A stretch of 64,000 bases of DNA from Cryptomeria japonica (GCF_030272615.1 NC_081412.1:548606488-548670487), one strand, 5' to 3'; numbered from the stretch's first letter, positions 13,707 through 25,489 are shown. Numbers and translations are program-made. Notes: a model not told the origin generated them from the letters alone.

Positions 13707-13850
13707 ATATTGGATATCCAATATTATTAGACTTATATAATATATAATATATAATATATTATTCATATTAATAATATGTATTATTAATACACAATGAAAA
13801 ACATGAAAAAGGTGTTAGATATCTGATACCTACGGGTATTTTAAATACCC
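13707..13850. repeat. Cluster of palindromes at the left edge of the 13.7-20.9 kb segment
   Basis: Three palindromes follow one another: AATATTGGATATCCAATATT at 13707-13726 (perfect), GGTGTTAGATATCTGATACC at 13811-13830 (near-perfect) and GGGTATTTTAAATACCC at about 13834-13850. A TA-rich run lies between the first and second. Confidence 0.7.
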
Positions 13851-14144
13851 AAACCGTGGCCGCTCGTGGGTCATTTTTACCCACAAGTTTGGTGTTTTAG
13901 AGCGACCCGATATCCAATTGGAGGTGATATCCTATTCCTCAAGCAAATTTTCATCAAATCCAAGCATCAGGTATGAATTTGTTTTGATTTCCTTGTCTTT
14001 TTTATCATTCATTTGCATTTTTTGATTTGTTTTTCGATTTTTTAGTTATAAATTAAGTTTTTAAAATAAAAATAAAAATTCAAATACACTATGTTGTTTG
14101 AAATCTGTTAATTAAATCTAAATTTTTAACTTCAATCAAGTAAA

Positions 14145-16070
14145 ATGGCTGATAACAATGAGAATCCACAACCACCACAACCGCCACAACCACCAAACCC
14201 CCCCTCAATTCATGAGTTAATTGAACAAAATTTAGACCAATTGAGGGGCATTGTTGATGTCTATAATGCAATCCCTCATCCAACCCCCATGTTAGATGCA
14301 CTAAAGGCAATAATCTCCAATGTAGAAATCATCACCACTAAGCACAATACCGTTCTTTTGTGGTGAGTGGTCATGAGGGAACAATATGCAAATGGCTTGT
14401 CCTTTGATGAGGTGAAGAACCTTGAGATATCTAAAGCTGAAATTGCCACCCTATTTGTTAATCCTTGCATCGAACAACCTATAGATGTGAAAAACCAAAA
14501 ATTTCCATCAAATGTTGTCAAAATGATGATATACGAGATAACATTTGAGATCGTTGGTGGATGGTTTCTCATAGGTCCAACCCAACAACAATCTCGATGT
14601 GCTATTTACTTCATCAAGAAATTATATGCTGGGTTTGTTTTAGGCAAGGATGTGAACTAATTTGATATTAGGCATTTCCAAGGCATGGGGGGAGGTATGT
14701 CCTAGGATGGACTTGGGGCAGTTCGAGTAGTACATGGCCCATATGTTCCCCCTCGCATTGCTTGCTCACCTCTAGTACAACCTCTAAATATTATTGTTGA
14801 GGTAGCATCACAAACTTTATCATCTATTCACTCTTTGAGTGGCTCTTTGGTTTCTCAGGTTGCAACACTAGCTCAGCCACATAAGGGTGATGCTAGCGGT
14901 GGATTAGGTGGCACTGACACATCCTCCTCAAGTCCACATATTTGTGTGCCACATACTTGCACTATGTGCTATCACATGTGCTTAGGTCCTCTTGGACAAC
15001 CTGTTGATCATCCCATTGACACATTTGATTACGAGGTGCGTGATATGGATGGTGCACCAAATGAAATGATGGGGATTGGATCACACCTTGGGGAGTCCTC
15101 GCATGCTAGAGATAAGGAGGTACCTTCATTGTACACTAACAATGTAGTGGTAAGACTTATAATTTCACAGTGCATTTTGTTTTAAATGAATATTTATAAG
15201 AGATAGTATTAAGTACTAATGTCTATATACATGGTCTATTTAACAGTTGATGTTTAAGGAGGGCATGACATAGATCCAGGGTGCCACCGTCTCAACCATT
15301 TCATTTGGCCTTGACAACTACATGGTATATATGTTTTCACCTAGTTGTTCACATTTTTTATTGTATACATGCTTGCCATTTAAATTGTCATTAATTAAAT
15401 TATATATATTAACTTACATGTTTATCTTATTTTACTCTTGTAGGACACACCTAGTGTGAGTGCAGTACTGCACAATCCAGACTCTGGAAGAACAATGTGA
15501 GACAAGGGAAAGGTAATTGAACACAAATTTGTTTGCTTTAAGAGTTTAAAGAACTTATAATGATTATATGTGTCTACATAGAATGATAGTTTCACATACT
15601 TATAATTTTTATGTATAGGGAATTGTTGGTTTCACATCCTTATTGATTGCTTGCACAAAACTTGAAGAAGCAGAAGTAGAGATGCCTCAGGTATTTGTTT
15701 ATTTTATTTTGTGTTTAGTAAATATGTTCCTATCACCGACAATTATGTGCTAACTTGTATCAATGTTATGTTGTGAACATATATAGGTTGTCAATGAAAA
15801 TATCGATAATATTCCTTCTCTACCACAGGCATATTCTAGGACTCTCGACCGTCCTAAGAGAAGACATGGACTTGAGGTAATCAAGAATTCAATTTTAGAT
15901 TTCAATTATAGTTCAAGTATATTGATTTTGATGGTAACTTTTCGAATGTAAATTATATAATATAACTAATCTCAATTGTGGTTTGAATTTTTCTTGTGCA
16001 AGATCCTTCAGAGCCAAAGAGTGCTTTGAAGAGGAACGATTTTGATGATCCATCAATAATTTAGGATGTG
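14145..16070 (+). pseudogene. Proline-rich-start, multi-exon ORF of unknown function (decayed)
   Basis: A single frame runs from ATG 14145 to a donor-like GTACCT near 15118. It is broken by three stops: TGA at about 14364, TAA at about 14658 and TAG at about 14702. Each is one transition from a sense codon. The N-terminus has a PPQPPQPPNPP run; the middle has a hydrophobic conserved-looking block (residues ~75-170, including FVNPCIEQPIDV and IVGGWFLIGPTQQQSR); then a Ser/Thr/Cys-rich part. Short exon-like blocks with AG...GT borders follow near 15246-15325, 15444-15510, 15619-15690, 15787-15877 and 16003-16063, the last ending in a TAG after DDPSII. The exon layout suggests a once-expressed gene inside a DNA transposon. 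No family is recognised. Confidence 0.4.
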
Positions 16071-16540
16071 ATAGAGATATTTTGGGATACATACATATCT
16101 ATTTGGCATGTATATTTTGTATATGGACATTCACTTATATATATGGACATACATTTTGTTTGAGTTGGCATTTATGCCATTTTTGTATATGGACATACAC
16201 TTGTAATTATTTGACATTTTGATAAATAGAAGTTGAGATTCAATATAATTTGTTCCTGATGTGCATGTCCTCATTCTTTGAAACATTAATATTGAATTTA
16301 ATAATGAACGATGGTTAAATAATGAACAATAGCATGTTATCTATATAATCTTGACATTCGATATAATTTGTTCCATCTAAATCTTAAGTGTTAAATTTGG
16401 TTGCCTTGGGAAACTTCACCAAATTTAATGACCATATTTGTATTGTTATTAATCATAACATGGATGCCTAGTAATGAAGAATGATAAGTAAACAAAATTG
16501 GATTTCAATGCCAATAGATTTCCACAATCCATTAGTCTAA
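16071..16540. other. AT-rich spacer
   Basis: Contains several copies of the short phrase TATATGGACATACA near 16090-16200 and nothing else recognisable. Confidence 0.4.
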
Positions 16541-16730
16541 ATCTGTTTATGCTTCTATATTCAATTGTGTGAGTTTTTTCACATCAACATTTTGGATCAC
16601 ACTTTGTGATCCATCATCGGGATGATAGAAGAGAGCACAAGGAGAAAAATGATGATGGATCACAGTGTGATCCAAAATTTCAATGCCAAAAAACTCACAT
16701 AATCAAATCCAGAAGCATACACATTTTTAA
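16541..16730. mobile_element. Foldback (MITE-like) inverted repeat
   Basis: The left arm (16541-16618) and right arm (16651-16730) are imperfect reverse complements around a loop of about 32 bases. The innermost 25 or so bases are nearly perfect (TTTTGGATCACACTTTGTGA against its complement at 16655-16676). Similar AAAATTGGATTT strings flank both sides (16495 and 16729). There is no coding capacity. Confidence 0.6.
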
Positions 16731-16872
16731 AATTGGATTTGATTTCATGTTCTACCTCCTATGCATTTTGACATATTTGAGCCAAAAAATTTAATTATTC
16801 ATGTGGATGTAATAAGTATGGTTAATTACGCTTAGTAATGATAGAGGACAAGTGATTACAAAATTTCAAAAG

Positions 16873-17978
16873 TCATCATGGGCATGAACCAGTAGTGCCA
16901 ACATGTCCGGTTAGGCGATTTTACCCTAGGCATGTTCTTGTTTTGCCTCCCAACTTGGTCAAACACTCAGTGCCATACCCTAGCAGTGTTGTCCCTTGAG
17001 CAACCTAAGTGCAAAATATTATCAAACTTTGACAAGCTATTTATAGGAATTCATGGCACTTGCGAATGATTCATTTGAACTTATAAGGTCATGTGAGGCC
17101 CATCTACAATAGCCTCTCTCAGATTTTCAAGATTGGGAGTGGTTTTCCTAGGGCAACAATTTTTCTATTGATGCAAAAATTGTTAGAGACTTTCAATGAA
17201 AAGTTGCAATAGAGACAATTTATCGTTATGTTCATCATGGGTGCAAACCGTCGGTCCCAACATGTCTAGTTAGGTGGTTTTACCTTAGGAATTCTTCTAT
17301 TTTGTTTCCCAACCCGATTGAATGCTTAGTACCATACCCTAGTAGCACCGTCCCTTGAGCGTCTTAAGTGCGAAAAATTGTCAAAATTTGATAGGCTGTT
17401 TCTCAAAATCCATGGCACTTAAGAATGATCCATCTAAACCTACAGGGTCATGTGAGGCCTCTCTACAATAGCCTATCTCATATTTTCAAGATTCATAGTG
17501 GTTTTCCTAGGGCAGTGATTTTTTTGTTGACACAAAATCCGTCATAGGCATTCAATGAAAAGTTGCAACAGAGCCAATTTCTCATTCTATTTGTCATGGT
17601 TATGAATCGGCAGTGCCGACATGTCCAGTTAGGCGGTTTCCCTAGGCATGCTCCTATTTTGCCTCCCAACTCAATTGAACGCTTAGTGCCATACCCTAGC
17701 AGCTCCGTCCCTTGAGTGCCCTAAGTGCGAAAAATTGTCAAACTTTGGCAGGTTGTTTCTTGGAATCCATGGTACTTGCGAATGACCCGTTTGAACCTAG
17801 AGGGTCACGTGAGGCCCCTTTACAATGACCTATCTCAGATTTTCAAGATTCAAAGCAATTTTCCTAAGGAAGCAATTTTTTCGTTGAGACAAAAATTGTT
17901 AGAGGCATTCAATGAAAAGTCACAACAAAGCCAAATTATCATTCTGTTTGTCCTGGGTGCGAATTGTCAGTGCCAACA
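16873..17978. repeat. 359-bp tandem repeat, about three copies
   Basis: The phrase around ACATGTC recurs at 16901, 17260 and 17619 (period 359), and a truncated fourth unit begins near 17950. The units differ by scattered substitutions and hardly any indels. Each has the marks TGAGGCC, TCAGATTTTCAAGATT and CAATGAAAAG in the same order. The ORF at 17725-17994 is a by-product. Confidence 0.85.
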
Positions 17979-18129
17979 ACTATATTATCTATAAATACAA
18001 TTATATTATGTCTAACATAATCATAATCATCATTACACGTAGAGGTGACCTTTGTGAACAAGCATAATCATACATATTTTTTCACAAAAAAATCATCACA
18101 AAATTTCATTTACATGTACAAAATTTGGC

Positions 18130-18370
18130 CTCTAAATACATTGTGTATCATCAATACGAATACATCCTATATTGCTAATAGAACTACATCAATGTCATCA
18201 TGTACAAATACATTATATATCATCAATACAACTACATCAATGCCATCATGTACAAATACATCGTATATTGATCAATATAACCACATTAGTGTCATCATGT
18301 ACAAATACATCATATATCATCAATACGACCACATCAATGTCATAATGTACAAATACATCAATGCTATTAA
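18130..18370. repeat. 48-bp minisatellite, about five copies
   Basis: GTCATCATGTACAAATACAT and close variants recur at 18194, 18242, 18291 and 18339, with a degenerate unit before them. The reading frame through it gives a repetitive Thr/Ser/Asn peptide that is unlikely to be real. Confidence 0.8.
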
Positions 18371-18603
18371 GCAATCCTAGATACAAAACTAATACATTTG
18401 ATTATGATATCTGTGCTCCCTAATGCATAGATCCAACCATTGGTAATCTCAAAGATACCTACATTGCAATATTATACAAAATATCAATATTAAAGAAAGA
18501 ATACTAAGTAAAAGTAATTTAACAATGAAAGTAACATAAACTCCAATATGTCCATGATTTTTGTAATCCCTAATTTTCATATTAAAGTAGTTGTGTTATG
18601 TAT

Positions 18604-20551
18604 GTCCATGATTTTCATAATCCCTACATTCCCAAGCCATGAGAAGAATAAGTTTATTAACCAAATAAATTAATGAATGTAAGCATAATGAACCTAATGA
18701 ACCATAGGGATGTTTGTATTAACAATGCATTGTACCTTCCATTCCTTACAGTTAATTGGTATGAGCTCGATATGCTTCATGATTAACACTATTGGATCTA
18801 TGCACTGATGAATCAAGTGTCCATGATTAGCATAATCCCTACATTCACAAGCCATGCGAAGAATAAGTTTATTAACCAAACAAATTAATGAACCTAAAAA
18901 TGTAATAAACCTAGTGAACCATAGGGATGTTAGTATTAACAATGCATTGTACCTTCCATTCCTTACAATAAATTGGTATGAGCTAGATATGCTACTCAAG
19001 TATGCCAGAAGGGCCATCTCTTTGCTTAAGAGTATCCAGTATTGCTTCATGATCAACACTACTAACAATCCATAGTTCTTTTGTCTTTGGTCTTGCATGA
19101 CGCTTCAACAACTTAACATTTGTAGCTATAGCAAGGTGCAAATACATGAGAATGGTTTTGTGTGTCTCGTAGTCTTCAAATGCAAGTATGACATTCTTTC
19201 TAATCATGTATGTTTGCAACCAAGTTCCTACAATGAAAACCAAACCTATAGGATACATGGAACCTTCATCATCTATCATCGGCTATGTCAACTTCTGCTT
19301 TCCTTGTACACATAATGCCAACTAGTAGTATGATCTCTCTTTATTCCCCTACAATGCAAAAATTGCAAAAACATGTATTGGCTATAAAAGATTTGAAAGA
19401 TGATCATACTCAACTAAACTTTCCATGTCACCATTTGACATGGATATTGTTTTAAATAAAGGAGTTAGATATTGTGGAACCCATGTATCTACCCACTCAC
19501 TTGACTCACATTGATCCTAGTCACACTAAATACAACTCTGACAAAAACAAGTCAACTCTCGTATCCAAATGGTCCATGTACTTGCATCTGAGTTGTGAAA
19601 TGAATGCATCTTTGAAGAATATTTGACTATCTGACAATCCAATATGTCTCCTTTATGAGCTAGATATGCTTCATGATTAGCACTATTGAATCTATGCACT
19701 GTTGAATCAAGTGTCCATGATTATCATAATCCCTGCATTCACAAGCCATGAAAAGAATAAGTTTATTAACCAAACAAATTAATGAAACCAAAAATGTAAT
19801 AAACCTAATGAACCATAGGGATGTTAGTATTAACAATGCATTGTACCTTCCATTCCTTATAATAAATTGGTATGAGCTAGATATGCTACTCAAGTATGCT
19901 TGAAGGGTCATCTCTTTGCTTAAGAGTATCCAGTATTGCTTCATGATCAACACTACTAACAATCCATAGTTCTTTTGTCTTTGGTCTTGCATGATGCTTT
20001 AACAACTTAACATTTGTAGCTATAGCAAGGTGCAAATACATGAGAATGGTTTTGTGTGTCTCATAGTCTTCAAATGCAAGTATGCCATTCTTTCTAATCA
20101 TGTATGTTTGCAACCAAGTTCCTACAATGACAACCAAACCTGTAGGATACATGGACCCATCATCATCTATCATCGGTTGTGTCAGTTTCTGCTTTCCTTA
20201 TACACATAGTGCCAACTAGTAGTATGATCTCTCTTCATTCCCCTGCAGTGCAAAAATTGCAAAAACATGTATTGGCTGTATAATATTTGAAAGACGGTCA
20301 TACTCAGCTGAATTTTCCATGTCACCATTTGGCATGGATATTTTTTGAGATAAACGAGTTATATATTGTGGAACCCATGTATCCACCCACTCACTTGACT
20401 TGCATTGATCCTAGTCACACTCAATACAACTCTGACAAAAACAAGTCAACTCTCGTGTCCAAATGGTCCATGTAGTTGCATCTAAGTTACAAAATGAATG
20501 CATCTTTGAAGAATCTTTGATTGTATGATAATCCAATATGTCTCCTATTGT
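18604..20551 (-). repeat. Nested tandem duplication (215-bp and 894-bp periods) of an unknown minus-strand coding segment
   Basis: Copy 1 (about 18758-19651) and copy 2 (about 19652-20551) are offset by exactly 894 bases at every anchor checked (18761/19655, 18819/19713). Inside copy 1 a block is also repeated at 18604 and 18819, offset 215. The join at 19651 runs from the end phrase of one unit straight into the start of the next, so the duplication is direct and tandem. Confidence 0.85.
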
Positions 20552-20740
20552 TCCCTCCTCAACCAACCAAAACAATCTGCAGACTACTAAATCAAGTGTC
20601 CCGTCCTATGAAATTTTGAATTACACCAATCAACAATAGAACACACATCATAGAATTTTGTCTCTGTCCATCTCAAAAACCATTTTTGTTGCCTGCAAGA
20701 AGAATGCAAGCACTATTGGAATGACCAAAATAACCCACTA
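18992..20740 (-). pseudogene. Duplicated minus-strand ORF of unknown function
   Basis: Two near-identical 95-residue frames (19279-18992 and 20173-19886) contain SMYP, GTWLQTYMIRKN, AFEDYETHKTILMYLHLAIA and RPKTKELWIVSS. They are the two copies of the 894-bp duplication. Upstream on the same strand, sequence at 20700-20290 reads as a Cys-rich segment (CFCQSCIEC) with scattered stops. Few substitutions change the shared core, which hints that it once coded for protein. No family is recognised; a transposon accessory gene is one possibility. Confidence 0.35.
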
Positions 20741-20844
20741 TCTTGTTTTGTGGTCTAGGTATCAAATATCAGATAACATCACATATCCAATATCCTTCCA
20801 TTTTTTCATATGGGTGCCAACAATTTGGTTGGAGCCCTTTTTCA

Positions 20845-20885
20845 AAGGTATTAGATATTAGATAATATATGATATCTAATACCTT
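20845..20885. repeat. Palindrome at the right edge of the 13.7-20.9 kb segment
   Basis: AAGGTATTAGATAT at 20845 pairs perfectly with ATATCTAATACCTT ending at 20885, with a 13-base loop. It shares AAGGTRTTAGATATC with the palindrome at 13811, consistent with related ends. Confidence 0.65.
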
Positions 20886-20889
20886 GTTT

Positions 20890-21583
20890 AGGATAGGGAG
20901 AGAGATAGGGGAGAGGGAGAGAAGGGGAAAGAGAGAGGGATAGATAATGAGAGAAGGGGAAAGGGCTCAAGGGGGTGGGCAAGGGAGAGAAGGGGGGAGA
21001 GAGAGTAATAAGGGGGAGGGGGAGAGGGAAGGAGATGGAAGTATCAAAAAAGAGAGAGGGAGAGAAGGGGAAAGGGAGAGGGTTTTGGCAAGGCCCTTTC
21101 CCTTTACCCTTTTATCCCTTTCTCTCCCCTCTCTCTTGAGACCTCTCTCTCTCTCTCCCACCCCCTTAAGCCCTTGAACCATTTACCCTTCTCTCCCTAT
21201 CTCTACATCTCCCTTTCCCATTCTCTCTCTCTCTCTCTCTCACCCCTTAGAGCCCTTCCCCCCTCTCTCTCTCTCTGCCCCCACTTGTCCCTTGCCTAAC
21301 CCCTCTCCCTATCCTCCCATCTCCCCCTCCCCTAATTAATCTCTCTAGATCCCTTCCCCTCATCTCCCTATATCTCTCTCCCCCTTTCCCCTTGTCTCTG
21401 TCTCTCTCCCTCTGTCTCCCTCTCTCTTCCTTGACCACCCCCTTGATCCATTTACCCTTATCTCTCTCTTACTCTCCCTCTCTCTCTCTCTCCCTTGCCC
21501 ACCCCATTGAGCACTTTCCCCTTCTCTCCCATCCCTTGCCCAACCCTTCTCCATTTCCTTCCATCTCCCCCTCCCCCTCCCCC

Positions 21584-21664
<81 letters not shown>

Positions 21665-21936
21665 CCTTGCCCACCCCCTTGAGCCCTTTCCCCTTCTCTC
21701 CCTCTCCCTTTCCTCTTCTCTCTCTCTCTATCTCTCATTCTCCTTCTCTCTCTCTCTCTCTCTATCCCTACCCCCCTTAAGCCCTTTCCCCTTCTCTCCC
21801 TATCTCCCCTTCTACCTTCACTTTCTCTCCCTCTCCCTCTACCTTTCCCACCCTATTGAGCCCTTTTCCCTTCTCCCCTTCTCCCCCTCTCTCTTTTTTG
21901 ATGCTTTTATCTCCTCCCCTTCTCCCTCCCCCTAAT

Positions 21937-22015
<79 letters not shown>

Positions 22016-22560
22016 TGCCCACCCCCTTGAGCCCTTTCCCCTTCTCTCCCTCTCTCCCTCTCCCTTTCATCTTCTCTCTCTCTCTCACTCTCCCTTTCCC
22101 ACCCTCTTAATAAATTTCCCCTTCTCTCCCTACCTCCCCTATCCCTTCACCAACTCTCCCTCTCCCTCTCCATTTCCCCTTCTCCCCCTCTCTTTTTTAT
22201 ACTTTAATCTCCTCCCCTTCCCCCTCCCCCTATTTACTCTCTCTCTCTCTCTCTCTATCTAGATCCTTTCTCCTATCTCTCTCTATCCCTTTCCCAATCC
22301 CTCTCCATTTCCTCCCATCTCCCCCCAATAATTAATCTCTCTCTAGATCTCTTTCCCCTTCTTTCCTATCTCTCCCTCTCCCTTTTCCCTTCTCCATCTC
22401 TATCTCTATCTCTGTCTCTCTCCCCCCCCTATCCCTTGCCCAATCCCTCTCCCTTTCCTCCCATCTTCCCTCTAATTAATCTCTCTCTATATCCTTCCCC
22501 CTTCTCTCCCTATCTATCACTTCCCTTTCCCCTTTTATCCCTATCTAGACCACTTTCCCC
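20890..22560. repeat. Polypurine/polypyrimidine compound repeat with strand switch
   Basis: From 20890 to about 21090 the plus strand is almost pure GA/GGGA. From about 21095 to 22560 it is CT/CCCT, with pure (CT)n at about 21586-21664 and 21941-22012. A longer phrase built around TTGCCCACCCCCTTGAGCCC recurs at about 21494, 21667 and 22015, and its reverse complement lies in the purine arm near 20960. At the switch GGGAAAGGG and CCCTTTCCC form a hairpin. The Ser/Leu/Pro-rich frames through it are not genes. Confidence 0.9.
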
Positions 22561-24032
22561 TTATTCCTTAAGTTTTAATCTTGGCTCAAACTAGGTGGGG
22601 CTACAAACAGGAAGCCACCTCCCCAAATTACAAAGTACCAAAGATCCAAAACCCATCAATAGGTCAAAAATACTAGATCATCCACTAACTCCACTAGAAA
22701 CAAGTGAACAAATTGATTGAAAAAGTGAGACATCCTTCATTTCTCTCCTATTATTCTTCCCAAACACCTCTATCCACCCCTCTTCCTCCTTAATAACACC
22801 CTAAGGAACTCTGATAGATTTACTGGAAAAGGCCATAATACTCTGGCTTTCACCAAGTGAAACATCATGACTACCTCCCTTAGTAGAAACACCATCAGGT
22901 TCATTGTTTATAACTACATGTATCAACTCTCCTGGTTCCTTATCCACCCTACCCAACTTTTTCTTCTCAGGTTTATCAATAACCATCATGGTTGTAGCCT
23001 GGCTTGGTTTAACCTTAGCTCTATTGCCATCGTCCTTCCCAAAATCCCCTTCTTGAATGATACCATCTTCCTTCTCCATAGAATAGTGATGGGGAGAGGC
23101 CTCCCTCCACCACAAAACCACATCATTTGGTTTCTACTTGGCACAATTAGCTGCCAAGTGACCAGTTTGAAAGCATCTTCTACATCTAAAAGGGATATTC
23201 TCATAATCTACTGACTGCACCCAAACCCTGTTTTCCAACTTCAAAGATATCTCAGCAAAAGGAGCAGTTGAGAAATCCATCTCAACTAAAATGCATGCAT
23301 ACGTGGTATGTAAGTAATCCAAAGAGCCCTCATCCACCTCCAAAAACTTACCTACAATGTTACCAATAGCTTTGAAACAAGCTTCAAACCAAAACTGTAG
23401 AGGCAAATTAGGTAACCTTACCCAAACTGGAATTTTATCAAAGGCCTTTGTTGTAGGGTTAAAGGCAAGATACTAGGGTTTTAATAACAACATATGCTTC
23501 TCATCCCACCACCATAACTATTCACACATAATTTTCTTCCTATCTAGCTTATTGTCAAAAACCACCACAAAAAAGCCCTAAGCACTCGGGTAAATCTGCA
23601 CATCACCTTTCAAAATGAGCTTCCAACAATCTATAATCCATTTGTGTAGTTCGACTAGACTTGGCCAAACACCATGAAAATGCCCAATCAACTCCATCTC
23701 TGCAAAATAAAGTTCATTCTTCTTCACTTCTTCAAAGATATCGACATCAAAACCCACCAATGGCCTGTTAGGGTCTGGACCAGTCTAAAAAATAAGCAAC
23801 ACAGAAAACCCTCTGTCACCGCTTCCTAAAATATCGAGCCCCTCGCATGCCCTATTAACCGGAGTTGAGAGACTTCCTTTTCACAGAAATTTTTTACCAC
23901 CAAGCAAATCCTCCTTAAACAGAGAGGCAAACTTTGCATTCCCACCACGCGATCCATTCCTAACAGCAAGGGAGGCACCGTCCATACCATTGGAAAAACA
24001 CCCCGATGTGTATGGTGAAAAGTGAATAACAA
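22560..24032 (-). pseudogene. LINE ORF1-like protein (DUF4283 plus CCHC zinc knuckle), decayed
   Basis: Read on the minus strand, 23760-23578 gives a DUF4283-type block with WPSLVELHKWI and WKLILKGDVQIYPSA. Then 23406-23134 gives the following part with VWVQSVDYENIPFRC, ending in a zinc knuckle CRRCFQTGHLAANC (C-x2-C-x4-H-x4-C). After it, 23121-22801 codes a Lys/Asp-rich linker. A 5' block lies at 24032-23826. The frame is broken by several stops and shifts. This DUF4283 and knuckle layout is typical of ORF1 in plant L1-type LINEs. No endonuclease or reverse transcriptase follows; the DNA beyond it (below 22560) is the CT tract. Confidence 0.7.
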
Positions 24033-24179
24033 TATTGAAAGACGAAAATAGATTCAACCATAAAACCCTAGCCTAACAAAAACAAAGATCCACCATAACA
24101 TATGAAGATTACCTAAGACAATGTAAATCAACAATATCACAAAGATTATACCATCACATGCCCACTAGGGTTTGAATCT

Positions 24180-24718
24180 CCATTCTTCCTATCTCCATTG
24201 ATCTTGCTTGATATATTTGCTCTCAAATTTTGTGTGCACAAGACCTCAACAAAGAACAAAAATGTGGTTGCAAGTAGGCTTGATTGCATATGAAAGTTTG
24301 GATGCGTAGTTGAGGGTTGATAATGAAGGAAGCATCTCCTTATATATAAGACACTGTAGGAAATGAAGGGATAAGATTAAGAGGTGTAAAAGATAAATGG
24401 TCGGATAGAATTAAAGGGTAGGTAGAGGAAATAAGAAAATAATGAGAGGGTAGGTAGTGTAGGAAATAAGAGATGAATGACATGTATCATGGGTGGAAAA
24501 GGTTAATGAATTAATTGAATAAATAAAGATTTATTTAACTAATAGAGGAAGTGGGATCAATTAAATAAATAAAAGTATTTATTTAATTTAAGAAAAGGCC
24601 AATTTAAATAAATAAAAGTATTTATTTAAATGAGGAAAGGCTTAGAAGAGGATTAATGAATTAATTAAATAAATAAAAATATTTATTTAAATAGACATGA
24701 CAATTTTAGGTGTCTACA
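24180..24718 (-). repeat. Putative LTR (3' LTR of the minus-strand Ty3/gypsy element)
   Basis: On the minus strand the sequence begins TGTAGACACCTAAAATTG at 24718, directly after a purine run AGAGAGGGGCAAAA (24719-24732) that fits a polypurine tract. A TATA box (CTTATATATAAGG) lies about 360 bases in, near 24350, as expected for U3/R. The far end is not determined; 24180 is approximate. A matching second LTR was not found. Confidence 0.5.
24505..24690. repeat. Repeated AT palindromes inside the putative U3
   Basis: TTAAATAAATAAAAGTATTTATTTAA-like palindromes occur about four times, near 24512, 24560, 24604 and 24665, each spaced roughly 40-60 bases. Each can form a hairpin. Confidence 0.7.
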
Positions 24719-25489
24719 TTTTGCCCCTCTCTGAGACAATGCAACTTGTTGCGTTGGCTCAAAGAAGATAACATGAACTGATACAAAGTTGCCCCAAGAC
24801 GAGAATGATATGCCCCCTTGAGAGATTGGATGAAAATGTTTGAAAATATCGCAGACAGCCTCTCGATAAGAAAGAAAGACTAGTAATGACTAACAAGATA
24901 GGATAGAGTGACAGAGTCGCAGGATAAAGAAGACTGACTCGGGAGACTAGGGCGAGGGTAGTCTATAAGATAGACTACGAGGGAAAACATCCTCATTGTC
25001 ATCCACACATCGAAGAAATTAGAGTGCAGAGAGAGAAGAGAGCAGTCAACAATCAACAGTGATGGCATTGATGCATAGATTTGATCGTGTTCGCCGATAT
25101 CAAAGGCCAGCAGATGCAGGAGAGCCAGTGAGTACCACAAAACCTCCCTGTACCTTGTTGCATTAATTGTTGTCATAAATGCATGTTAGGTAGGTCAATA
25201 AATGCATATTAGGTATGTCTAAGAAATTATCAAGCAGATCAAAAGACATTAAGGCATGTCTATGTTGGTTCCAGGCACGTCTGGGTAGGTTAGGTGTGTC
25301 TATGTCGAGTTTAAAGGAATCTATGGTTTGAAAGGCATCTATGTCAAATGCGAGTGCATTTGTGAAATGCAGAAATGTCTATGCAGGACATGCACATCTA
25401 TGTTGAACAAAGGCACGTCTGTGAAATGTAGGAACGTCTGTGAAGTATTTAAGCATGTTTGTTTCATGAATACACATTTATGTTTTCAA
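24719..25489 (+). other. Leader of the antisense PMD transcript, with degenerate short repeats
   Basis: There is no gene here. From about 25180 to 25470 variants of GGCACGTCTATG and GGCATGTCTATG recur every 20-40 bases. Confidence 0.4.

Noticed and set aside
16873-18370. CRISPR-like array
   Set aside because: Units of 359 and 48 bp without unique spacers, in a plant nuclear context.
20947-22110. Several open frames of Ser/Leu/Pro/Arg in the CT/GA tract
   Set aside because: They are translations of simple repeats on both strands.
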